Position numbers and translations under genes: made by a program. Under the pieces are notes generated by a model, which searched no databases, was not told the origin of the DNA, and worked only from the letters and a program-made list of their open reading frames with translations. A stretch of DNA of 21,794 nt, from positions 1-21,794 of the forward strand of contig DJRQ01000033.1 in assembly GCA_002440125.1 (NCBI GenBank), written 5' to 3'. The stretch is from Caryophanales bacterium UBA6356. Lineage in GTDB: Bacteria; Bacillota_I; Bacilli_A; RFN20; CAG-826. Of the stretch, positions 15,254 to 21,794 are shown piece after piece. Numbering within the stretch: position 1 is the first letter of the stretch; each line of letters starts with the position of its first letter.

Positions 15254-18200
15254 ATGCTTAATCCAAAAACAGAAGAACATCTCTCAACGATGGTAACCGC
15301 CCTTAGTGGGTGGCGTTATTTATATAAAAAGAGAATCGCGAATATAGAATTCGCCGAGGTTACCTCGGCTTTAGATCTTCCAAAAGACTATAAGCCTTTC
15401 GTTGTTCCTTTTCTTATTACCGAGCAAGAAAAGTGGTATCGCTTCCGGTTTCGCTTGAAAGCTCCTTTCAAAAAGAAGGGACGAAAGCATTTTCTTGCGA
15501 TTGAAACGGGGATTCATGGCGGGGCTTTGACTTCGCGTCCCCAAGGGTTGCTTCTTGTTGACGGAAATTCTTACGCTGGGGTGGATATCTACCACACGGA
15601 GATTCTTTTGCCAGAGGGGGAGCATGATTTTGAGCTCGTCTTTTATTCCCACGAATTCTTTAGGCCTTTCGAACTGTCTTTCTTTTTAGTCGAAAAGGAC
15701 GAAGAAATAGAACGGGCTTTTTATGATCTATTGGTTCCTTTCGAAACGATTTCTATTTTGGATAAGAAAGACGATGACTATTTATATTCTTTGCCTATCC
15801 TAGAGAAAGCTATTGATCTATTGGATTTTCGCGATCCTTATTCCGAGGAGTTTTATCGTTCTTTGGAGAAGATGCGCCTCTATTTGGAAAAGAATTACTA
15901 TGGGCGAGGCACCTTATCAGCCCAAGTGAAGGCCTTTGCGCAAACGCATATCGACGTTGCCTGGCTTTGGGACTTAGCCCAGACCCATCAAAAGGCAAGG
16001 CGCAGTTTTTCGACTGTTCTATCCTTGATGAACGAGTATTCCGATTATCGGTTTTTCTCTTCGACGCCTGTTTTATACGAATTCATCAAAGAAGACGATC
16101 CCGAGATGTATTCCCGTATAAAAAGGAGAATCGAAGAGGGACGGTTCGAAGCGGAAGGTTCTTTTTGGCTCGAATGCGATTGCAATCTTGTTGATGGGGA
16201 GTCTTTCATTCGTCAGATCCTTTATGGCAAGCGATTTTTCCAAAAGGAATTCGGCGTGGATTGCCACATCCTTTATGAACCAGATGTCTTCGGTTATAGC
16301 GCGGCTTTGCCTCAAATTCTAAAGCTTTCTGGCATCGATACTTTTGTAACGGCCAAAATTGGTTTAAACGACACCAATCGCATGCCTTATTCTTCTTTCG
16401 TTTGGAAAGGAATAGATGGAAGCGAAGTTTTTGCGACTTTGCTTTCAACCTGTCATTCCAATCCACGTCAAGGCATCTATGATCGCGATGAGACCTCTTA
16501 CGTCGGCAACATTACCGCCAGCGACATTCTAGGGACCTATCATCGCTACGAAAGCAAGGATTTTAGCGATGTCTCGGCCATGGCTTTTGGCTGGGGCGAT
16601 GGCGGCGGGGGGCCAACTCGAGAAATGCTTGAAAAGGCCAAACGCTATGAAAAAGGCGTTCCTGGTTTACCAAAGCTTTCGCTAACGAGCATGTCGGAGG
16701 CCGTTAGGAGCATCAAAGACCATTTCGAAAAGGAAGCGAAGGACCTTCGACGTTATCCACTTTGGGACGGTGAGATCTATTTTGAATATCATCGTGGAAC
16801 CTATACTTCCGTTCCGGAGATAAAAAAGAACAACAGGGATGGGGAATCCTTCTTGCAACGCCTTGAATTTCTCTCTTCTTTGGCGGCGATCAAAAATGGG
16901 CTTCCTTATCCGAAAAAAGAATTGGATGGTTTGTGGAAAACGTTATTGTTAAACCAATTCCACGATATTTTGCCTGGATCTGCCATCGAGAAGGTCTACG
17001 CCGATTCCGCCAAGCAATTCGGCCTTTTCTTCGAAAAGGGGAAGGAATTAGAAAAAGAAGCGATTGAATCCTTCCTTCCTTCCTTGCCAGGCGGCGGCAT
17101 TCTTGTTTTCAATCCGAATCCATTCCCCGCTTACGGTCCCATTCGTCATCAGGGGAAGACTTTTGTTAGTCCTTTAATCCCACCCATGGGATACCGCTTG
17201 ATTGAAGGCTTCGAAGAAAACGCGGCGCCCCTTTTGCAAGGGGACGTCTTAGAGAATGAAGCAATTCGCATTCGCTTCTCTCCGGATGGGGGCATTCTTT
17301 CTTTGTGGGACAAAAAGGAGAAAAGGGAAGTCGTCGAAAAAGGAAAAGAACTGAATCAATTGATCGCCTATGAGGATAGGCCGTTTCAATATGACAACTG
17401 GGAACTCGCACCATACTATAAGGAGAAATCCTATCGCGTTGATAAGGTGATTCGGCGCGAAGAGATTCGAGATGGGGAGCGAGTCGGATTTGCTTTCATT
17501 CATTCCTATTGTCACTCTACCATTCGACAAGAGATTACTGTTTTAGGGAATTCGCGGAGGATTGATTTTAAGACGGAAATCGAGTGGAACGAGCCTCACC
17601 AAATCCTAAAAGCCCATTTCCCCCTTAACCTCCGCGTAAGAGAAGTTCGTTATGATATCCAATTTGGTTCGATACTTCGTCCTTCGACGCAAAACGATCC
17701 TTGGGAAAGCGCCAAATTCGAGGTGTGTGGCCATAAATGGGCCGATATGAGCGAACATTCTTATGGGGTCGCTTTGCTAAATGATGGCAAATATGGCTAT
17801 GGAAGCTTAGAAAACGACCTAAGCCTCACTTTGATTAAGGGCGGCTCTTTCCCCAATCCAAATGCCTCCAAGACAATTCCGGCATTTACTTATTCACTTT
17901 TACCTCATATAGGCGGATACGAGGATGGGAACGTTATCGAAGAGGCTACTCTTCTGAATCGTCCTTTAAAGGCGCTTGACCTCGCCGGTTCTTTCGTTAA
18001 AGAAGTTTCGTGTTCTTTGGTCTCCCTTCAAGAAAAAGGAGTTTATGTAGACCGAGTGAAACGCGCTGAAGATAAAGAGAGCTATATCTTCCGAATCGTT
18101 GAAGAACATGGCGATCATCACGCTTTCAGTTTGCTTTTGCCCTTTGTCAAAAAGGCGTATCTAGTGGATTTAATGGAAAATAGGGTCAAAGAAATCCCTA

Positions 18201-18268
18201 TTTCCAATGGTCAAATCTCTTTGGAACTCGCTCCTTTCGAGATTTGTAGTTTGGAGGTTTGTTTATGA
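15254..18268 (+). CDS. GH38 alpha-mannosidase, cytoplasmic
   Basis: 1004 residues, normal for GH38, with no signal peptide. These zinc-dependent retaining enzymes remove alpha-linked mannose. Seen: an N-terminal domain to about 225; HIDVAWLW with metal ligands H232 and D234; FEAEGSFWLECDCNL; EPDVFGYSAALPQIL with the predicted nucleophile D344; FGWGDGGGGPT (D449); and LNQFHDILPGSAI, with the family His-Asp at H570/D571. A long C-terminal beta region follows. All core motifs look intact. Ribosome binding site AAGGAG, 7 bp before the ATG. The stop overlaps the next gene's start (ATGA at 18265-18268), so the two proteins are probably made together. In this operon it would act on mannose-containing oligosaccharides, such as N-glycan fragments, after import. 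Confidence 0.95.
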   Translation: MLNPKTEEHLSTMVTALSGWRYLYKKRIANIEFAEVTSALDLPKDYKPFVVPFLITEQEKWYRFRFRLKAPFKKKGRKHFLAIETGIHGGALTSRPQGLLLVDGNSYAGVDIYHTEILLPEGEHDFELVFYSHEFFRPFELSFFLVEKDEEIERAFYDLLVPFETISILDKKDDDYLYSLPILEKAIDLLDFRDPYSEEFYRSLEKMRLYLEKNYYGRGTLSAQVKAFAQTHIDVAWLWDLAQTHQKARRSFSTVLSLMNEYSDYRFFSSTPVLYEFIKEDDPEMYSRIKRRIEEGRFEAEGSFWLECDCNLVDGESFIRQILYGKRFFQKEFGVDCHILYEPDVFGYSAALPQILKLSGIDTFVTAKIGLNDTNRMPYSSFVWKGIDGSEVFATLLSTCHSNPRQGIYDRDETSYVGNITASDILGTYHRYESKDFSDVSAMAFGWGDGGGGPTREMLEKAKRYEKGVPGLPKLSLTSMSEAVRSIKDHFEKEAKDLRRYPLWDGEIYFEYHRGTYTSVPEIKKNNRDGESFLQRLEFLSSLAAIKNGLPYPKKELDGLWKTLLLNQFHDILPGSAIEKVYADSAKQFGLFFEKGKELEKEAIESFLPSLPGGGILVFNPNPFPAYGPIRHQGKTFVSPLIPPMGYRLIEGFEENAAPLLQGDVLENEAIRIRFSPDGGILSLWDKKEKREVVEKGKELNQLIAYEDRPFQYDNWELAPYYKEKSYRVDKVIRREEIRDGERVGFAFIHSYCHSTIRQEITVLGNSRRIDFKTEIEWNEPHQILKAHFPLNLRVREVRYDIQFGSILRPSTQNDPWESAKFEVCGHKWADMSEHSYGVALLNDGKYGYGSLENDLSLTLIKGGSFPNPNASKTIPAFTYSLLPHIGGYEDGNVIEEATLLNRPLKALDLAGSFVKEVSCSLVSLQEKGVYVDRVKRAEDKESYIFRIVEEHGDHHAFSLLLPFVKKAYLVDLMENRVKEIPISNGQISLELAPFEICSLEVCL

Positions 18269-20358
18269 GGCGTTTTTCTTTTTGCGATCATTCGGAAATT
18301 CTCTTTGACGAAGAGCGCGCTTCATTGCTTAGCGCAAAAGCAGAAGGCGAAGAACTCTTATCTTCTTGTCTTCCTTTTTTCGCTCTTCGCTTCCGCAACA
18401 AAAAAGCCGAAACGAAAGATATCGATTCCTTCGCTTTCCGTTTTTTGAAAAGCGAAGGCGACCGTTTTTATTATGAGCATCCCCTTGCCGATGTGGCTCT
18501 TTCTTTTGAAAACAAGGAAGACAAAGTGTCCGTTTTCATCTCCGTTACCAATAAAACGCATGACGTTTTGGAATGGATTGAATGGGGAAGCGTGGGGATT
18601 TTTGGAAAATTGAAGGACGAAAACGGGAAAGGCGAAATCCTAACATCCTATAACGAAGGTGCTGTTACCTCTTCTTTTGCTCGAAGGGAAGCCTCTCCTT
18701 TCCCCTACCTTGAGCCGAGTTACCCTTCGCAAGGGAAATTCAGTATTTTTCCGAACATGCTTTGCGCTCAATTCATTGCTTATCGCGTCGGTGAAAAAGG
18801 CCTTTATCTTGCCATGGAAGACCCCGAAAGAGGGACGAAGCATATTGACTTTTGCTCCTGTGGCGAGTCGATAAAATTGCAACTTAGGGCTTATTCCAAC
18901 CTGAATTATGGTGAAGACTACGTTTCTTCTTTTCCTTTGGTGATTCGGCCCTTCCATGGAGATTTCTATGATGCTTGCTCCTTTTATCGCGATTGGTTTG
19001 AAAAACATCTTCCGGTTGGCTGCCAAAGAAGCGTAGAGAACCATTCTTTGCCTTCTTGGTATTTTTCATCCCCGATCATCGCCCCCTACCCTATACGTGG
19101 CAAATTCGATACGGACAAGATGGATCCGAATTGTTTTTATCCTTATGAAAATGCCCTTCCCGTTTTGGAGAAGGTAAGCAAGGAGACGGATAGCCAAATA
19201 ATGGCTTTGCTCATGCATTGGGAAGGGACCGCTCCTTGGGCTCCTCCCTATGTTTATCCTCCTTTTGGCGGCGTGAAAGAGTTCTCCTCTTTCGTGAAGA
19301 AAGCCCATGACGAAAACGTTTTGGTCGGTTTATATTGCAGTGGCTTTGGCTACACTTTGGAATCGAAGCTTGTACCTGAATACGAAAAGAGGAAAGAATA
19401 CGAAGAAAACGGGCTTTCGCGCTACATGCTTTCTGACAGCGATGGCAAAATCGCTTCCACGACATGCACGCCGCAAAGAATCGGTTATGACATGTGCCCT
19501 TATTGCGAATGGGTGAAAGAGACCTTCTCCTCCGAGATCGAAAAATGCGTTTCTTTGGGCGTTGATTATATCCAAGCTCTTGACCAAAATCATGGCGGAA
19601 CCGGCTATTTCTGTTATAGCGAGGCGCATGGTCACCCACCCGTTCCTGGGAAGTGGCAAGTCGAGGCGGTGGAAGACGTCCTTAACCGCATTCGCCATCC
19701 GAAGACCCTCCTTGGATGCGAATCGGGGGCAAGCGAGCCTTATTTGGGACTATTGCTTTTCTCCGATTGCCGCTTCAACCTCAATTACTATTTTGGGAAA
19801 CCGTTCCCCCTCTATGCCTTTCTCTACCATGAGTATCTCCATAACTTCATGGGCAACCAAGTTTGCGAAACTCTTTCCGACGATGATCGAAACTACCCTC
19901 TTCGCGTCGCTTATTCTTTCTTATCCGGCGACAATCTTGCCGTTGATTTGACCGACAAGGGGGAGGTATATGTCTCGTGGTGCAATTCTTGGGAGAAGCG
20001 ACAGGTGAAACGAGAAATAGCCTTTTCGATTTTAAAGAATTTGAATGCGTGGAAGAGAGGTCTTGGGAAGGACTATCTTAATTTCGGGAGAATGCGTAAA
20101 CCTTTAGCCTATCTTACCGATGGTGAGGAGAAATTTCGTTGCCAGGACGGAAATTATCTTTCCTTCCCCTCGATTCTATCTTCTTCTTTTGAGGTCGATG
20201 GGCGAAAGGCTTCATTCTTTGTGAATTACACAAACACCCTCCATCGGGTTTCGTGGGACGAAGAAAAGGTTGTCCTTTCCGATCCCTATTCCGAGAAAAA
20301 GACGGTTGCTTCTTCATTCCTTATTGAGCCATTAACGGCTATTATGGTTTTGGAGTAA
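18265..20358 (+). CDS. DUF6259-type putative glycoside hydrolase
   Basis: 697 residues from the ATG at 18265; GGAGG (18253-18257) lies 7 bp upstream. A TTG at 18259 would add two residues but is too close to that site. No signal peptide, so it is cytoplasmic. The N-terminal ~250 residues look like a beta-sandwich, followed by a barrel beginning near WYFSSPII. The conserved-looking core is DYIQALDQNHGG (D440) followed by CYSEAHGHPPVPGKW and CESGASEP (E486, E491). This is the pattern I associate with DUF6259 proteins, which resemble GH36/GH101-like retaining enzymes. D440 is a candidate nucleophile and E486 a candidate partner; both are inference. It overlaps GH38 by 4 bp and precedes the ATPase by 2 bp, so it should act on the same imported glycan. 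Substrate unknown. Confidence 0.75.
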   Translation: MRRFSFCDHSEILFDEERASLLSAKAEGEELLSSCLPFFALRFRNKKAETKDIDSFAFRFLKSEGDRFYYEHPLADVALSFENKEDKVSVFISVTNKTHDVLEWIEWGSVGIFGKLKDENGKGEILTSYNEGAVTSSFARREASPFPYLEPSYPSQGKFSIFPNMLCAQFIAYRVGEKGLYLAMEDPERGTKHIDFCSCGESIKLQLRAYSNLNYGEDYVSSFPLVIRPFHGDFYDACSFYRDWFEKHLPVGCQRSVENHSLPSWYFSSPIIAPYPIRGKFDTDKMDPNCFYPYENALPVLEKVSKETDSQIMALLMHWEGTAPWAPPYVYPPFGGVKEFSSFVKKAHDENVLVGLYCSGFGYTLESKLVPEYEKRKEYEENGLSRYMLSDSDGKIASTTCTPQRIGYDMCPYCEWVKETFSSEIEKCVSLGVDYIQALDQNHGGTGYFCYSEAHGHPPVPGKWQVEAVEDVLNRIRHPKTLLGCESGASEPYLGLLLFSDCRFNLNYYFGKPFPLYAFLYHEYLHNFMGNQVCETLSDDDRNYPLRVAYSFLSGDNLAVDLTDKGEVYVSWCNSWEKRQVKREIAFSILKNLNAWKRGLGKDYLNFGRMRKPLAYLTDGEEKFRCQDGNYLSFPSILSSSFEVDGRKASFFVNYTNTLHRVSWDEEKVVLSDPYSEKKTVASSFLIEPLTAIMVLE

Positions 20359-20360
20359 AT

Positions 20361-21080
20361 ATGCTCGTCAGCCTTCAGAATATTAGCTTCGCTTATAAAA
20401 AAGGGAAAGATGTGATCCATCGGTGCTCCTTTGATTTCGAAAATGGGAAGTTTTACGCCATATTGGGGGCATCGGGCATTGGCAAAACCACTTTATTACG
20501 GATCATTGCTGGACTAGAAGAGGATTATTCTGGAAATATTTTTTTCGATGGGAGAGAGGGGCGAGGAATTCCAATCAAGGAAAGGAATCTTGCATATATC
20601 ACTCAGGAATACGCCCTATACCCAAGGAAGACGCTTTTCGAAAACATCGCTTACCCATTGCGTCTAAAGGAGATATCGGTCGACGAAATCAAAGAACGGG
20701 TCTACGCAATCGCGAAACCTTTCGATTTGCTTAGCGCCCTTTCTCGTAAGCCAGGGCAAGTGTCGGGTGGCCAAAAGCAAAAGGCCGCTTTAGCAAGAGC
20801 CCTTATCAAAAGGCCCAATCTCGCTTTGTTTGACGAGCCTCTTAGCAATCTTGACGCGAATTCTCGCGTAACCATTCGCCCTATCATCAAAGAGCTCACT
20901 AACGAGCTCGGCGCGACTTCCATATACGTGACTCACAACATCAATGAGGCTATGTCTTTAGGAGATGAGATTCTGCTCTTTGACAAAAGCGGCTTAAGGT
21001 CTTTAGGGAAGCCGCTAGATGTCGCAACATCCACCGACGATAAAGTTCTTGCGTTATTCGATGGCGCGGATTCATTATGA
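20361..21080 (+). CDS. Sugar ABC transporter ATPase, short form without C-terminal regulatory domain
   Basis: 239 residues with a complete nucleotide-binding core: Walker A GASGIGKTT (G36-T44, K42), Q-loop Q82, signature VSGGQKQK (V134), Walker B LALFDEP (D158/E159) and H-loop H192. MalK/MsmX-type ATPases are usually about 360-370 residues, with a C-terminal OB-fold (TOBE) domain that contacts regulators; it is absent here, because the protein stops soon after the H-loop region. It begins 2 bp after the DUF6259 gene, and its TGA overlaps the next ATG. It probably powers the two permeases at the head of the operon, about 13 kb upstream. Alternatively it may work with the membrane proteins that follow it. 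Confidence 0.9.
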   Translation: MLVSLQNISFAYKKGKDVIHRCSFDFENGKFYAILGASGIGKTTLLRIIAGLEEDYSGNIFFDGREGRGIPIKERNLAYITQEYALYPRKTLFENIAYPLRLKEISVDEIKERVYAIAKPFDLLSALSRKPGQVSGGQKQKAALARALIKRPNLALFDEPLSNLDANSRVTIRPIIKELTNELGATSIYVTHNINEAMSLGDEILLFDKSGLRSLGKPLDVATSTDDKVLALFDGADSL

Positions 21081-21565
21081 AAACATTACCGATTGAAAAT
21101 GAATTTGATAGAATTCATGCCGCTTTGAAAAGGGAATGGCTTCTATTTGGCCTCTCCTTAAGCGCCTTTCTTACGTTGTTTGTCGTTTTGATCTTACTTT
21201 CGACATACGAGTCGCGGTTTTATTATCTTCTTTTCGGGACTATTGCAGTCATCGCTCTCTCCTTCCTTCCCTTGGGTATTTTCCTTTTTTCCATTTGGCC
21301 GAAGGTATTAAGGAGTCGCGTTTTGGAAGAACGCTTAGAAAGTAGCCAAAACGTTGTGACTGGAGTGCTTCTTCGCTTAGGGGAAACAATATCCCTTGGA
21401 CCTAGCGAAAAAGGGATCGAAATGGTGCTTTCGCTTTCGGAAAGAGAAGGGAAATGCGTCGTTTATTTCGATTCCGCCTTTGGGAATCCGCCTTTTTCTT
21501 CCGGAGATAGGCTTCGTCTTGGCTTAGTTAAGAATGTCGTTTGCTCTTATGAGGTGGTTTCATGA
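21077..21565 (+). CDS. Small membrane protein of unknown function
   Basis: 162 residues. Two strong hydrophobic segments lie at about 22-43 and 48-72 after a short polar N terminus. A soluble domain of about 85 residues follows (EERLESSQNVVTG onward), predicted beta-rich and probably cytoplasmic by the positive-inside rule (KVLRSR after the second segment). I recognise no family. It overlaps the ATPase gene by 4 bp (ATGA at 21077) and the next gene by 4 bp, so the three products are probably translationally coupled and may act together. Candidate roles are an accessory subunit of the transporter or part of a separate envelope system; neither can be shown from the sequence. Confidence 0.75.
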   Translation: MKTLPIENEFDRIHAALKREWLLFGLSLSAFLTLFVVLILLSTYESRFYYLLFGTIAVIALSFLPLGIFLFSIWPKVLRSRVLEERLESSQNVVTGVLLRLGETISLGPSEKGIEMVLSLSEREGKCVVYFDSAFGNPPFSSGDRLRLGLVKNVVCSYEVVS

Positions 21566-21794
21566 GTTTCAAAGGGGTTTTGCAGCGGAAATGGCCTTAT
21601 TTCGTTTTTCTCGGAGCTCTTGTTGGAGCGTCTTTCGCCACCTTCGTCCAAATGAAAACCAATCCGAGCGAAGAAGAAAAAATCAATGTCTTCCTTTGCT
21701 CTTATGGCGCGAATAAAGATGAGCTTATGTCGCTTTGGAATAAAAACAAAGGCAATAACATCAAACAAATCAATCTCTATTTCTATTTTGCGAC
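21562..21794 (+). CDS. Start of a membrane-anchored protein, cut by the right edge
   Basis: The ATG at 21562 overlaps the preceding TGA (ATGA), with GAGGTGG upstream at 21551-21557. The frame is open to the window end, giving 77 full codons. A basic start (MSFKGVLQRKWP) leads into one membrane segment at about 12-30, then an outside-facing region that begins with a charged linker (NPSEEEK) and the strand INVFLCSYG. It has no lipobox, so it looks like an N-terminally anchored extracytoplasmic domain. Not recognised. It may pair with the two-segment membrane protein just upstream. Confidence 0.7.
   Translation, partial: MSFKGVLQRKWPYFVFLGALVGASFATFVQMKTNPSEEEKINVFLCSYGANKDELMSLWNKNKGNNIKQINLYFYFA

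Noticed and set aside
1..21794. Mobile elements, tRNA or rRNA genes
   Set aside because: I saw no transposase, integrase, terminal inverted repeats, or tRNA/rRNA-like sequence on either strand.

Overview
The window reads as one carbohydrate-utilisation region from a low-to-moderate GC Gram-positive-type bacterium. It has three lipoprotein signal peptides with clear lipoboxes, an ABC sugar importer in place of a Sus/TonB system, good AAGGAG-type ribosome binding sites, and genes packed with ATGA overlaps. The gene set (GH112 phosphorylase, GH20-like hexosaminidase, GH38 mannosidase, GH123-like lipoprotein) suggests a gut-associated Bacillota (Bacilli/Erysipelotrichia-like) organism living on host mucin or N-glycan fragments. 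The taxonomic guess is inference only. TGA is a normal stop at several tight gene junctions, so the standard bacterial code applies.

Layout: (1) 1-295, the 3' end of an unrecognised gene. (2) 296-735, a non-coding stretch with three inverted repeats and a candidate promoter. (3) 736-4501, a two-gene + strand operon for a GH112 beta-galactosyl-N-acetylhexosamine phosphorylase and a cytoplasmic GH20-type hexosaminidase, overlapping by 8 bp. (4) 4505-5440, an AraC-family regulator on the - strand, convergent with the GH20 gene (3-bp gap) and divergent from the next operon across a 120-bp intergenic region with an 8-bp inverted repeat. (5) 5561 to the right edge, a >16-kb + strand operon: two ABC permeases, solute-binding lipoprotein, DUF4091/GH123-like lipoprotein, very large modular lipoprotein, GH38 alpha-mannosidase, DUF6259-type putative glycoside hydrolase, ABC ATPase, and two membrane proteins of unknown role, the last running off the window.

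Inferred working model: surface lipoproteins bind and partly trim a complex host oligosaccharide. The binding protein, the two permeases and the locally encoded ATPase import it. GH38, GH20, GH112 and the DUF6259 enzyme take it apart in the cytoplasm, and the AraC protein senses a sugar and controls both arms.

The most striking observation is in the large lipoprotein gene (11422-15174). An in-frame TGA at 14791-14793 splits it, yet the same frame stays open for another 126 codons. That extension encodes a fifth copy of the beta-sandwich module found four times upstream, and a strong hairpin follows the second stop. This is either a recent nonsense mutation, a sequencing error, or a stop codon that is read through to make two protein forms.
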